Shown here: one piece after another, positions 1-9,515 of the stretch | Numbering within the stretch: the first letter of the stretch is position 1 | Layout: every line of letters starts with the position of its first letter | Assembly: GCA_016717595.1 (NCBI GenBank) | Contig: JADKFE010000007.1 | Coordinates: 62,001 to 126,000, forward strand | Length of the DNA stretch: 64,000 nt | Source: Deltaproteobacteria bacterium | GTDB taxonomy: Bacteria; Myxococcota_A; UBA796; CAJQPC01 | Direction: 5' to 3' | Translations under genes and position numbers: made by a program | The notes under the pieces: generated by a model | Database searches by the model: none | Seen by the model: only the letters and a program-made list of their open reading frames with translations | Told to the model about the DNA's origin: nothing

Positions 1-1424
1 GCGATCAGCTCCCCCGCGGGGCCGATGGCGGCTGGGAAGACGGCGCCAACCCCAGCCAGCTCCTCGACGGCACGATCTACGGCGGGTTCACGATCAAGCT
101 CGACGGCTGGAAGGTCGTCGAGGGCGATCCCACCGCCTGCGTCGTGCCCTTTGATGAGATGCCCCGGTCCCTGAGCCCCGCCGCGGGTTTTGTGGTGACG
201 GCGAACAACGACCCCGCGGGCATCACCTTCGACGGCGATCTGCTCAACGAGCCTTGGTACATCGGCGGGCCGTGGATGGAGGGCTATCGCGCCGAGATCA
301 TCACCCGGCGCCTCACCGAGCAGGTCGCCGCCGGAGGGGTCACCGTCGAGAGCACCGCCGCGCTGCAAGGCGAGAGCCAGTCTCCGCTGGGCATCCAGTT
401 CACCGCGGACCTGCTCGCGGCCATCGACGCCGCCCGCGCCGCCTCCGCCTCCGCCTCCGCCGAGGAGGGCAGCGCTGAGGCCCGCCTCGCGGCCTTGTAC
501 GAGGCCGATCCCGACCGCCTCGACGAGGCCCAGGCCCGCCTTGAGGCCTGGTTGGCCGCCGGGGCGCCTACACCCTCGGGTGTGGAGACGTTTTACCACC
601 AGCCCGCCGAGGGCGACGACGCCCACGCCGTCGCCACCACCCTGTTCAACGGCTGGTTCTCGCGGTTTCAGAGCGCCGTGCTCGACGACGAGGGCCTGCC
701 CGATGTGTGGGAGCCCACCGGCGGCACCGGGCGCTCCCGGGCGATGACCTTGTTCATGCGCGGCCGCGGCCCCGGCAACCCCGAGGGCCTGAGCAGCTAC
801 AACCCCGAGACTGAAGAGAGCGCGTTCTTTGACGTGCTCTCCACCCCGGAGATCGAGACCAGCGACGAGCTCGCCGTGAAGGCGCTCCTCGACGCCTTGG
901 CCTTCTTTGAGAGCGCGGACGGCTTCGGCAGCGCGGACATGGCCGGCTGGCTGTGGGGCTACAAACACACGGTCACCTTTGACAGCGTGCTCAAAGACTT
1001 CTTGGGCGACGACCCCACCTACGCCGCCCTGATCAACCCGTTCTCGATCACCACGGAGCAGCTCCCCTTGGCGGCGGAGATCCGTCGAGCGACCCCCGCG
1101 CCGAGCTCACCGGGCTTCCCGCGCCCCGGCGACCAGTACGGCGTCGACGCGGCGAACCCCGGCTGGTCGGGCACCTCGTTCAGCTACGGCAGCGGCCCGG
1201 TGTTCCGGATGGTGGTGGAGCTTCGCCCCGACGGCGTGAGCGGCCTCAACATCTTGCCCGGCGGCCAGTCGGCGATCTTGGAGAGCCCCTTCTTTGATGA
1301 TCAGGCGGCCTTGTGGTTGGGCAACCAGGCCCACCCGCTGCGGTTCTCGCCGGAGGACGTCGCGGCGGGCGCCACAGGCCGGGAGCGTTATGTGCCGCTC
1401 ACTGGAGGCGGCGCGTGCCTGTGA
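1..1424 (+). CDS. Penicillin acylase family protein, C-terminal part (5' end outside window)
   Basis: The frame is open from the first bases of the window, so the gene starts upstream; about 473 residues are visible. Penicillin amidases are secreted Ntn-hydrolases that cleave amide bonds of acylated substrates such as beta-lactams or acyl-homoserine lactones. Family landmarks seen: TANNDPAG near base 195 followed by PWYIGGPWMEGYRAE, matching the conserved stretch where these enzymes show an N-rP and a GY.A.rI pattern, and near the C-terminus GDQYGVDAANPGW, ILPGGQSAILESPFFDDQ and LWLGNQAHPLRFS, which match the usual end of the beta chain. The nucleophile serine and the autoprocessing site lie upstream and are not visible, so substrate cannot be judged. 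The next gene starts inside its last codons. Confidence 0.85.
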   Translation, partial: DQLPRGADGGWEDGANPSQLLDGTIYGGFTIKLDGWKVVEGDPTACVVPFDEMPRSLSPAAGFVVTANNDPAGITFDGDLLNEPWYIGGPWMEGYRAEIITRRLTEQVAAGGVTVESTAALQGESQSPLGIQFTADLLAAIDAARAASASASAEEGSAEARLAALYEADPDRLDEAQARLEAWLAAGAPTPSGVETFYHQPAEGDDAHAVATTLFNGWFSRFQSAVLDDEGLPDVWEPTGGTGRSRAMTLFMRGRGPGNPEGLSSYNPETEESAFFDVLSTPEIETSDELAVKALLDALAFFESADGFGSADMAGWLWGYKHTVTFDSVLKDFLGDDPTYAALINPFSITTEQLPLAAEIRRATPAPSSPGFPRPGDQYGVDAANPGWSGTSFSYGSGPVFRMVVELRPDGVSGLNILPGGQSAILESPFFDDQAALWLGNQAHPLRFSPEDVAAGATGRERYVPLTGGGACL

Positions 1425-1810
1425 CCCACTCCCTGCCCGTGCAGGTCTACTACGAGGACACCGACTTCACCGGGGTCGTGTACCACGCGAACTATCTCAA
1501 GTACTTCGAGCGGGCGCGTGAGCACCTGCTGGGCGTCGAGGCCCTGGTCAAGCTGTATCAAGAGCGCGGCGTGGGCTTCGTCGTGTACAAGGCCGAGCTG
1601 ACCTACCGCGAAGGCGCCGTTCATGGGGACTTGTTGGAGGTGCGCACCACCGCCAACGCGCCGAGCGAGTATCGGGCGATGTTTCACCAGTCGATCTGGC
1701 GCGGCGGCAAAGGCCCCTTGGTCGAGGGGATCATCACCCTGTGCTGTGTAGACCCCCAGCGGCGGCTGGTGCCGCTGCCGGAGGAGGTCTACGCGGCGCT
1801 CAAGGGCTGA
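1415..1810 (+). CDS. ybgC: YbgC/FadM-family acyl-CoA thioesterase (hotdog fold)
   Basis: A 131-residue hotdog-fold protein, the normal size of the YbgC family, which hydrolyses acyl-CoA thioesters and is often tied to the Tol-Pal envelope system. The N-terminal signature YYEDTDFTGVVYHANYLKYF contains the catalytic Asp and the YHANYL.YFE pattern of 4-hydroxybenzoyl-CoA thioesterase-like enzymes. Start choice: a GGAGG at 1404-1408 sits 6 nt before a GTG at 1415. A second GTG at 1421 overlaps the upstream TGA as GTGA and is the alternative. No tol-pal genes are next to it here. The gene converges with the Fe-S protein gene, 14 nt apart. Confidence 0.88.
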   Translation: MPVTHSLPVQVYYEDTDFTGVVYHANYLKYFERAREHLLGVEALVKLYQERGVGFVVYKAELTYREGAVHGDLLEVRTTANAPSEYRAMFHQSIWRGGKGPLVEGIITLCCVDPQRRLVPLPEEVYAALKG

Positions 1811-1824
1811 GCCTCACGTTCGGT

Positions 1825-3184
1825 TCAGCTCTTCTCGCCCTCGTCCTTAAAGCCGTCCTCGCGGTAGGCCCGGGCCAGCACGCTCATCGGGTGCATCGGC
1901 TTCACCCCGGCGTGCTGCTGGAACTGCACCGCGGCCAGGGGGCAGTCCGTGGCCCAGATCTTCGCGCCCGGCGCCGCCATGCCGTCAAACGCACGTTTGC
2001 CGATGCGTTGGCTGGCCTCAAAGCCCTCCACGGTCATGGCGTAGGTGCCGTCGTGGCCGCAGCACTCCTGCACCGCGTCCACCTTCACGCCGGGGATCTT
2101 GGCGATGAGCTGCTTTCCCCGAAAGCCGATGGCCTGGGCGCGCAGGTGGCACGGCGCGTGGTAGGCGACGGCGCCCTGGGGCGGCGTTGACTTAAAGTCG
2201 GTGTTGAACCGGGGCTCGGCGCGGATCGACCACAGGTGCTCGCTCGGATCTCGCACGGCGGCGGCGAGCTTCTCGGCGCGGGCCTTGTCCTCGGGCGCGA
2301 CCAGGGTGGGGTACTCCCGGCGCAGCATCATCGAGCAGGTGGGGTTGATGGCGATGACCTTGGCCCCGGCCTCTACCCACGGCGTGAGCAGGTCCAGGTT
2401 CGCCTTCGCCTGGGCCCGCAGACCCTCCAGATCGCCATGCTCCCACTTGGGCATCCCGCAGCACTGGAGGCCCTTCACGCAGGCCGTCTTCACCTGGTTC
2501 TTCTCCAAGACCTCGAGGGTGTCTTGGCCGATCTGGGGCTCGTTGTTCTGCACGTAGCAGGTCTGGAAGAGCACGGCCTCGGGGGCCTCGCCGGGCTTGG
2601 GCGCCTGGGTGATCTTGCCGTTGGCGGCGGCCCAGGCCTCAAAGGTGTCGGGGGCGAAGTCGGGCAGGAGCTTGTCGTGGTGGATGCCCAGCACCTTCTC
2701 CATCATCCAGCGGTGGGCGGAGACACGGTTCATCGTGTTCGCCAGGCCAAAGCTCGCCCGGGCGAAGCTTGCCGGTGAGGTCTGGGTCGCCGAGCACCCG
2801 GTCGCGTAGGGTGAGGCCCTCGGTCTTGGCCTTGATCGCGTCGTAGCGGTGAACGAGCTTGGGGAAGTCGAGCTGAAACTGGTGGTTGTCCCGAGGCGTG
2901 TAGGGGCACTGCACGTCGCAGAGCTTGCACTGGAAGCAGGCGTCCATCACGCCCTCGACGTCCGCCGCGGTGAGCTTGTGAACGTCGCCGTCGTGGGTCT
3001 TGTCCAGCAGATCGAAGAGCTTGGGGAAGCTGTCGCAGAATTTAAAGCACATGCGACAGCCGTGACAGATCTCAAAGACGCGGGTGATCTCTTTGTCTAA
3101 GGCCGCTTTGTCCCAGAACTTTGGCTCGTTGGGGTCGTAGGAGAGGCCGTCGGTGGGGAGATACGAGATGTTGCCTTCGCTCAT
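1825..3184 (-). CDS. Fe-S oxidoreductase with CCG domains (GlpC/HdrD-like), frameshifted in this sequence
   Basis: This encodes a cytoplasmic electron-transfer protein of the GlpC/heterodisulfide reductase-related type. The N-terminal half has two 4Fe-4S motifs, CHGCRMCFKFC and CFQCKLCDVQCPY. The C-terminal half has two cysteine-rich CCG modules, around CYVQNNEP/QCCGMPKWEHGD and CHLRAQAIG/ECCGHDGTYAM. The start is ATG at 3184 (MSEGNISYLP). The reading frame breaks near 2770: the upstream frame reads DPDLTGKL and the other frame continues SFGLANTMNRVSAHRWMMEKVLGIH, which matches how homologues continue. One gene of about 450 residues is therefore inferred, with a one-base indel. It stands alone, divergent from the glycosyltransferase gene at 3367. 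The partner dehydrogenase is unknown. Confidence 0.82.
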
Positions 3185-3366
3185 GGCGCGCTCGCTCAGG
3201 GGCAAGGGGTGGGTCTTGGGCGAATCTATAGCCCGTTGAGGCCATGGCGCTGCGTGAGCGCGCGAAAACCGAGGCCGCTGAGGGTGTATTGTGGGCGCGA
3301 GAGGGCCAAGATGGCGCCGCAGCACCCCAGCGTTGAGCCCTGGCGCCAAGCAGCCGGCGCCTGGGT

Positions 3367-5190
3367 GTGCTCGTGGCCTTGGCCCTCGCCGGTCACGCCC
3401 TGGCCTGGGCGCTCTTGGTGAGCCCGGGGGCGCTGTTGTTGGATGAGGGCACGAACCAGCTCGCCGCCCGGGCGATGGCGGAGGGGCGCGGCTTTGATCT
3501 GGGCAACGGCTACGCCGAGCGACCGGCGGCGGCCTTGGCGATGTTGGCGCCAGGGTTCTCGGCCCAGGTCACGCCCCAGCTCGGGCGGCTGGTGAGCCAG
3601 TACCCGCCGGGCTTCGCCGCGCTCAGCGCCCCGCTCACCGCGGTGTTCGGCGCCTTGGGCGTGAACCTCGTGAGCGGGGTGGCCGTGGCGGCGGCCGCAT
3701 GGCTCACCGCGGCCCTCGCGCCGTCGGGGCAGCGGCTCACGGCCTTGGGGATCCTGCTCTTGGGGAGCTTCTTCTGGGAGTACGGCCTCGCCGCCACCCC
3801 TCATGGCGCGGCCTTGGCGTTTGGTCTGGGCGCCCTCGTCACCGCGGCGCGGCGCCCGGCGCTGGCGGGGCTCTTGTTCGGTCTCGGCGTGACCCAGCGC
3901 CTCGACGGCGTGCTGCTCCTCCCGGCCCTGATCGCGGCGAGCGTTGTGGCGGGGCCGGGCTGGGCGCGGCGGGGGCTCTTCAGCGTCCTGGGCGCCGCAC
4001 CGCCGCTCTTGGCCTTGGCCTGGAGCAACCACGAGCGCTTCGGGGCCTGGTCGCTGCTGAGCTATGGCGTCTCGGAGACGAGCCCGGCGGCGCACGTCGC
4101 GCGCACGGCGGGGGTAAACGCACACCTGGGCTCTGTGGGCCTCGGGCTGGGGCTCTTGCTGATCTGGGGCGCGGTTCGGGGCGCTTCAGGCTGGGGCAGG
4201 GGAGCCCTCGCCGCGCTGGGCCTCGGGATCTTCAGCCTCCTCGGCGCTGAGCCCGCCCTGCGCCTCGCCCGGGGGGTGTACGCCCTGGTGATCGACCTCC
4301 GCGCCTTGGAGCTGCCCGCCTTGGAGCCGGCCATGTCGCGTGGGCCCGGCGGCGGGGTGATCTACCTCGCCTGCTTCAAGCGGGCGCTCTTGCAGAGCTG
4401 CCCGTGGCTGGTCTTGCTCCTCGGGCCGCTGTGGGCGCTCCTGCGACAGGGGCCCCTCGCCTTGTCACGCTCGCCGCTGTGGCTCGTGATCGCCGCTTGG
4501 GTGGGGCTGTATGGCGCCTTGGGCTGGCACGGCGGGCTGGGGCTCAACCAGCGGTATCTCCTGCCGGTGCTGCCCGCGGCGGCGATCCTCGTGAGCCCCC
4601 TCGTGAAGGAGATCGCCGCCGGTCGCGCGGCCGCCGTGGCCTTGGGTTTTGCCGTCGCCGCGCCGGGGGTGCTCGCCGTGACGCGCCTCACCCAGCCCCC
4701 CTCCGCCCTCGCCGAGCAGGTGTTCTACGGCCTGCCCCTCGTGCTGGCGGCGGTCTTGGGGGCCTTGGCCTGGGCCCGATCCAGCGCGGCGGCCTGGGCG
4801 CTGGGCCTCGCCTTGGGCTGGTCGGCGGGGCAGGCCGTGGTGCTCGACCTCAACCGCCATCGCCTTCACCGGCAGGTCAACCACACCCTCGCCGAGGCCG
4901 TGGGCCGTGTGGTGCCCGATCACGCCTTGGTGCTCGCCGAGGTGCCCGATCCAATCTTCGGCCTGCACGAGCGACCGGGGATGATCCTCGCCTCACGCGC
5001 CCCCGACGGCGGGGCCTCGGCGCCGGGGCTCATCCGGCATCACCTTGACGCCGGGCGCCCGTGCTTCGCCTTGTTCACCGAGGCTGAGTGGGGGGTGGTT
5101 GGGGCGCAGCTTGGTGAGGCCGGGGTGTCGGGCGTGGCGGTGGCTGAGCTGGGGGAGCTGCGGGTGTTCGCGCTGGGGATTTCACCATGA
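3367..5190 (+). CDS. Polytopic membrane protein, probable GT-C type glycosyltransferase
   Basis: A 607-residue, very hydrophobic protein with roughly ten membrane segments. A loop after the first segment contains LLDEGTNQLAARAMAEGRG and later SQYPPGFAALSAP. This resembles the ArnT/PMT-like GT-C fold, where an acidic residue in the first periplasmic loop acts with a polyprenyl-phosphate sugar donor. The start is a GTG at 3367, since an in-frame stop lies at 3334. Its end overlaps the next gene as ATGA, so it is translationally coupled to a GT2 enzyme that could make the polyprenyl-linked sugar it would use. The family assignment rests on topology and context rather than a decisive motif, and the acceptor is unknown. 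Confidence 0.6.
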   Translation: MLVALALAGHALAWALLVSPGALLLDEGTNQLAARAMAEGRGFDLGNGYAERPAAALAMLAPGFSAQVTPQLGRLVSQYPPGFAALSAPLTAVFGALGVNLVSGVAVAAAAWLTAALAPSGQRLTALGILLLGSFFWEYGLAATPHGAALAFGLGALVTAARRPALAGLLFGLGVTQRLDGVLLLPALIAASVVAGPGWARRGLFSVLGAAPPLLALAWSNHERFGAWSLLSYGVSETSPAAHVARTAGVNAHLGSVGLGLGLLLIWGAVRGASGWGRGALAALGLGIFSLLGAEPALRLARGVYALVIDLRALELPALEPAMSRGPGGGVIYLACFKRALLQSCPWLVLLLGPLWALLRQGPLALSRSPLWLVIAAWVGLYGALGWHGGLGLNQRYLLPVLPAAAILVSPLVKEIAAGRAAAVALGFAVAAPGVLAVTRLTQPPSALAEQVFYGLPLVLAAVLGALAWARSSAAAWALGLALGWSAGQAVVLDLNRHRLHRQVNHTLAEAVGRVVPDHALVLAEVPDPIFGLHERPGMILASRAPDGGASAPGLIRHHLDAGRPCFALFTEAEWGVVGAQLGEAGVSGVAVAELGELRVFALGISP

Positions 5191-6166
5191 AGCTCATCGT
5201 GCAGGTTCCTTGCCACAACGAGGCCGCCACCTTGGCCGGGGTCTTGGCGTCGGTGCCTCGGGCGCTGCCCGGCTTTCACGCCGTGGAGCTGCTCGTGATT
5301 GACGACGGCAGCGACGACGGCACCGCGGAGATCGCCCTGGCCGCGGGCGCCCACCACCTCCTGCGCCTGCCCCAACGCCAGGGGCTCGCCCGGGCCTTCG
5401 CCGCGGGCCTCGACCGCGCCCTGGACTTAGGCGCCGACGTGATCGTGAACCTCGACGGCGACCACCAGTACGACGGCGCCGACATCCCCGCCTTGGTGGC
5501 GCCGATCCAACGGGGCGAGGCGGACCTCACCCTCGGCGACCGTCGCACCGCCACCTTGTCGCATTTTTCGCCCAGCAAAAAGATGCTACAGCGCTGGGGC
5601 AGCCGGATCGTGGCCTGGCTCTCCGGGGTTCATGCGACCGATGTGACAACGGGCTTTCGGGCGCACAGCCGCGCCTTGGCCGCGGCGCTCCTGATCGTCG
5701 GCGACTACACCTACACCTTAGAGACCTTGGTGCAGGCGGGGCAGCGTGGGGCCCGGGTGGTCTCCGTGGGGTGACGGCCCGCCCGCCGACGCGGCCCTCG
5801 CGGCTGATTCGGTCGGTGCCTGAGTATGTGGTGCGGGCGGGGCTCACGGCGCTGCGGGCCACGGCGATGCACCGGCCGCTGACGCTGTTTGGGGCCTTGA
5901 GCGCCGCGGCGTTTGTGCCGGGGCTGCTGTTGGGCCTTCGGGGCTCGGTCTACCACCTGCAAGGGGTCAACGGCCACGTTCAGTCCTTGGTGTTGGCGGC
6001 CTGCCTGCTCACCGTCGCCGCGGTGCTGGGCGTGACCGGGGTGATCGCGGAGCTGCTGCGGGCCCAGCGCCGGGTGACCGAGGACCTGCGGGCGGAGCTG
6101 AGGCGGCGCAGCTTTGCGCCCTCCACGACCGCCCAGGAGAGAGACGCCCCGCCGCGCCGTGGTTAG
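5187..6166 (+). CDS. GT2 family glycosyltransferase (polyprenyl-phosphate sugar synthase-like), frameshifted
   Basis: The N-terminal 195 residues form a classic GT-A domain: VQVPCHNEAATLAGVL, the nucleotide-binding VIDDGSDDGT and the metal-binding NLDGDHQYDG. Such enzymes transfer a sugar from a nucleotide sugar to a lipid phosphate at the inner face of the membrane. The frame stops at 5774 just after RVVSVG. The frame beginning at 5771 continues with RPPTRPSRLIRSVPEYV and two membrane segments, the usual C-terminus of dolichol-phosphate mannose synthase-like proteins. A missing base at the GTGGGG near 5768 explains the break, giving about 326 residues. Start ATG overlaps the stop of the membrane glycosyltransferase by 4 nt, suggesting that the two act in sequence. 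Confidence 0.82.
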
Positions 6167-6200
6167 GGTGTGTGCGCCTGACCCTTCAATCGAGGTAACC

Positions 6201-6743
6201 ATGCTTCTCACCCTCGTCCTCATCGCCTGCGGCGCGTCCGAGCCCACCGCCGAGGCCCCCGCCGCCCCCGAGGCCGTCGTCGCCCCCGAGGCCACCGCCG
6301 CCGCCCCAGCCGCCGCCGCCACCGCCCCCGAGGGCTGGTCGTCCTTCGGCTCGGCCTTCACCGCCGACGACGTGATCCCCGCCGCCCAGCTCTTGAAGGA
6401 CTCGGCGAGCTTCACCGGCAAGACCGTGCGTGTCGAGGGCCGCGTCGCCGATGTGTGCTCCAAGAAGGGCTGCTGGATGGTGCTCACGGCGCCTGAGGGC
6501 GGCCAAGAGATGATGCGCGTGACGATGAAAGATCACGCCTGGGGCCTGCCGCTGGACTGCACCGGCCAGGCGATTCAGCTCGAGGGTGAGGTGGTCGCCA
6601 AGGCCGTCGATCCCGAGACGGTTGAGCACTACAAGTCCGAGTCCCGCAAGCCGGAGATGACGCCCGAGACCCAAGCCACGGCGGGCACGAGCTACGAGCT
6701 CGTCGCCAGCGGCGCGCGGCTGAAGCCGGTCTCTCCGGGCTAA
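6201..6743 (+). CDS. DUF4920-domain lipoprotein
   Basis: A 180-residue exported protein. The start is ATG at 6201, preceded by GAGGT at 6192-6196. The signal peptide is remarkably short: MLLTLVLIAC, with the lipobox Cys at position 10. An Ala/Pro/Glu-rich linker of about 35 residues follows, then a domain containing TVRVEGRVADVCSKKGCWMVL, the hallmark of DUF4920 with its C-x4-C-W pair, and MMRVTMKDHAWGLPLDCTGQ. The function of DUF4920 proteins is not established. The conserved cysteines suggest metal or redox chemistry in the periplasm, which is inference. It is followed 65 nt later by an alpha/beta hydrolase gene. Confidence 0.78.
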   Translation: MLLTLVLIACGASEPTAEAPAAPEAVVAPEATAAAPAAAATAPEGWSSFGSAFTADDVIPAAQLLKDSASFTGKTVRVEGRVADVCSKKGCWMVLTAPEGGQEMMRVTMKDHAWGLPLDCTGQAIQLEGEVVAKAVDPETVEHYKSESRKPEMTPETQATAGTSYELVASGARLKPVSPG

Positions 6744-6808
6744 ACCCCCGAGAGTTGGCTACGCTGGGGAGCCCGCCGTGTGTGGGCCCCCCGCTCAGGA
6801 GATCCGAC

Positions 6809-7704
6809 GTGCCTCTCCTCGCCGCGCAGAGCGCGGTTCATGTCCCCGCCATCGGTGAGCCCAAGGGCCCGCCCGTCTTGTTGTTGCACGGCCTCGGATT
6901 GGGCCGCTGGATGTGGGCGCGCACCCAGGCGATCCTCGCCGCCAAGGGCCTCGCCTCGTGGGCGATCGACCTCCCCGGCCACGGGGATCACGCCGATCAA
7001 GACCCGTCCTTGGACGACGTGCTCGACGCCGCCACCGCCGCCGCCGAGGCCCTGGGCGGCGATTGCCTCGTCGTCGGCCACCCTTCGCCGGGATGGTCGC
7101 GACGGTGCTCGCCACGCGCCTGCCGCTCAAGGGCGCGGCGCTGATCTCGCCCCTGCCCGTGGCCCCGGTGCGGGTGCTGCCCACGCCGCCCTTCGCCCGG
7201 GTGGCCGCCACGCGGCTGCCCCAGGTGATGATGGGTCGGCGGGTGGGCCTCAGCGAGCACGCCAAGGGCCTCATCGGCCTCAACGCCGTGTCCGCTGAAG
7301 ACGCGGCGCGCCTCACGCCGCTCCCCGGGCCGCTCACCCGTGAGCTGTATCTGCGGCGCCCCGTCGTCACCCGGGATCAGCTCCGCTGCCCCCTGCTCAT
7401 CACCCACGGCTTTCAGGATCCCGTCCTGCGCCTGTGGACGTCGAAGCTCCTCGCCGACCACCTCGACGCGGTGCTCTGGCGTTTTGACGACGTCGGCCAC
7501 TACGCGCCTTTAGAGCCTTCGGGAGAGCGGGTGCTCAACGCGATGGCGGGCTGGCTTGTGCGCCCCGCGGGCCGCAAGATCGTCGAGATCGACCCTCTGG
7601 CGCCCCACCAAGGAGTTGGCCTCGACGCGCGAGAGGAGCGGCGCCCGCTCAAGTCGCGCTCCAACTCCCGCTTCGGCGAGCGCGCCGTGAAGCGCCCCCG
7701 CTGA
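6809..7704 (+). CDS. Alpha/beta-fold hydrolase, frameshifted at the nucleophile elbow
   Basis: Start is GTG at 6809 with an AGGAGA-type ribosome site just upstream. The first frame carries the oxyanion-hole segment VLLLHGLGLGRWMW and AIDLPGHGDHADQD. At about 7080 it reads VVGHPSPGW, while the other frame reads FAGMVATVLATRLPLKGAAL. One missing base there would restore GHSFAGMVA, the typical nucleophile elbow. The second frame continues to 7704 with LLITHGFQDPVLRLW (acid residue region) and VGHYAPLEPSGERV (catalytic His). The inferred protein is about 298 residues. The C-terminal 40 residues are basic and low in complexity. Substrate unknown. Confidence 0.75.
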
Positions 7705-7869
7705 AGATTCAGGCGGGGGCCCAGCGCCGCGGGCTCTGCGGGTTTCGCGTCAAGAAAGTGTTGTGAAGTCAGTTATTTGACGGGCTGGTGAGGCGCGTGG
7801 CTGGCTGTGAGCCTCTCGCCGATGCCCACGGCGCGGCGCCGCGGTCCTGGCGGCCTCGGCGGGGAAATG

Positions 7870-7910
7870 TGAGCGCGCCTTGACCAAACTGAGCGCGCCT
7901 CCGCTATACT
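7870..7910 (+). promoter_or_regulatory. Putative promoter with direct-repeat operator for the lipoprotein gene at 7941
   Basis: TGAGCGCGCCT occurs twice, at 7870-7880 and 7890-7900, exactly 20 bp apart. A TTGACC (7880-7885) overlaps the first copy and a TATACT (7905-7910) follows the second. The spacer is 19 bp, long for a housekeeping promoter. The -10 lies 30 nt before the start codon. The rest of the 7705-7940 gap shows no gene. Confidence 0.4.
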
Positions 7911-7940
7911 GAGGGCTTCCCTGACCTGCGGAGCCCCCCG

Positions 7941-9497
7941 ATGCCGCACCCCCGCGCCGTCCTCCCCCTCGTGTTGATCACCCTCGCCGCCTGCACCGAC
8001 ACCACGGTGAAGGTGTACAACACCGCGCCGACGGTGAGCATCACCTCCCCTGAAGACGGCTCGATCTACCAGCCCGGCACCTTGGTTGAGGTCTACGGCC
8101 TCACCCGGGACTCCCAGCAGGATCCTTCAACGCTGCTCGTCACCCTGAGCTCGTCCTTAGACGGTGAGCTGGGCACGATCACCCCCGACAGCGAAGGCAT
8201 CACCTACACCGCGCTCTCGACGCTCTCCGCGGGCCTTCACGCCCTCACGATGACGGCCTTTGACGACGCCGGAGAGAGCGGCCAGGCCACGGTGTCCGTT
8301 GAGATGTCTTATGGCGGGCAGGTGGTGGGCGCCCCCGAGGTCATCCTCATCGGCCCCGCCGAGGGCCAGACCTACGCTGGGGACGAGGTGGTCACCGTCG
8401 TCGCCACGGCCACCGACGACGAGCAGTCATGGGACACCCTCGTCGCCAGCGTCGTCTCCAGCCGCGACGGCCTCATCTGGACAGGAAACCCCGCCACGAG
8501 CGGCGCGATCAGCGCGGATCTGCCGGTGATGACGGAGGGGGTTCACGCCTTGACCCTCACCATCGAAGACAGCGACGGCAACATCGACCAGGCCACGGTG
8601 AGCGTCGAGATCCTCCCCGACGGCCGCCCCACCGTCGAGATCCTCAGCCCCACGAGCGGCTCCAAGACCCTCACCACGGCGACGACCTTACTAGAGGGGG
8701 TGGTCTTAGACGACGTCTCCGACCCCGACTCCATGACCTGCACCTGGGCCTCCAACCTCATGGGCACCCTCGCCAGCGGCTCCCCCGACTCCTCGGGCTA
8801 CTGCGGCGCGGGCATCAGCTTCACCGAGGGCACCCACGTCATCACGCTCCTCGCCACGGATGAGGAGGGCAACGAGGGCTCGGCCACGGTGAACCTCATC
8901 GTCACCGACCCCCTCAACACAGACGACGACTTCGACGGGATGACCGAGAACGGCGGCGACTGCGACGACGCCGACGCGACGGTCTACTACGGCGCCGCCG
9001 AGGCCTGCGACGCCAAAGACAACGACTGCGACGGCCAGATCAACGAGAGCTTCTTCGACACCTACGACGCTGGCTCCTCGCCCAACAACTCCCTCGCCGC
9101 GGCGTATAGCCTGGGCGACTTCGCCAGCGGCGCCTTGTGGAAGTCGGGGAAGGTCACGCTCTCAGGCCTCACCTTCCACACGAGCACCGACGAGGACTGG
9201 TTCTGGTTTGAGGCCGAGGACGAGTGGTACGCGAACCTCTCCCTCGACGTGGTCGTCAGCGGCGTGCCCTCAGGCGCCTCGTACACCGTTGAGCTCTACG
9301 CGACCAGCTCCTCCCGCGGCTCCCCGACGCTCAAAGACTCGGCCTCAGGCTCGGGCGTGCTCAAGGCCGAGTTTGAGGGCGCGACCCTCTCCGGCGACGA
9401 AGACTACTGGGGCGTGCGGGTCTACGCCTCGACCTGGACCGCCGGCGCCTGCTCGGGCACCTACAGCATCGACATCTCGGCGAGCCAGTCGATCTGA
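7941..9497 (+). CDS. Lipoprotein with Ig-like repeats and one MopE metal-binding unit
   Basis: A 518-residue exported protein with a lipoprotein signal (VLITLAACTD, Cys about residue 18). It contains three tandem beta-sandwich modules of about 100 residues, each opening with a phrase such as PTVSITSPEDGS, PEVILIGPAEGQ or PTVEILSPTSGS and containing G.HALT, as in bacterial Ig/cadherin-like repeats. One MopE-type unit follows (GGDCDDADATVYYGAAEACDAKDNDCDG split over residues 330-360), then a C-terminal beta domain with EDWFWFEAED resembling pre-peptidase C-terminal domains. The MopE motif (named after the Methylococcus copper-binding protein) is thought to bind metal ions. Role likely in surface adhesion or structure; this is inference. 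Confidence 0.75.
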   Translation: MPHPRAVLPLVLITLAACTDTTVKVYNTAPTVSITSPEDGSIYQPGTLVEVYGLTRDSQQDPSTLLVTLSSSLDGELGTITPDSEGITYTALSTLSAGLHALTMTAFDDAGESGQATVSVEMSYGGQVVGAPEVILIGPAEGQTYAGDEVVTVVATATDDEQSWDTLVASVVSSRDGLIWTGNPATSGAISADLPVMTEGVHALTLTIEDSDGNIDQATVSVEILPDGRPTVEILSPTSGSKTLTTATTLLEGVVLDDVSDPDSMTCTWASNLMGTLASGSPDSSGYCGAGISFTEGTHVITLLATDEEGNEGSATVNLIVTDPLNTDDDFDGMTENGGDCDDADATVYYGAAEACDAKDNDCDGQINESFFDTYDAGSSPNNSLAAAYSLGDFASGALWKSGKVTLSGLTFHTSTDEDWFWFEAEDEWYANLSLDVVVSGVPSGASYTVELYATSSSRGSPTLKDSASGSGVLKAEFEGATLSGDEDYWGVRVYASTWTAGACSGTYSIDISASQSI

Positions 9498-9515
9498 CCC
9501 GCCGAGGCCTTCAGC

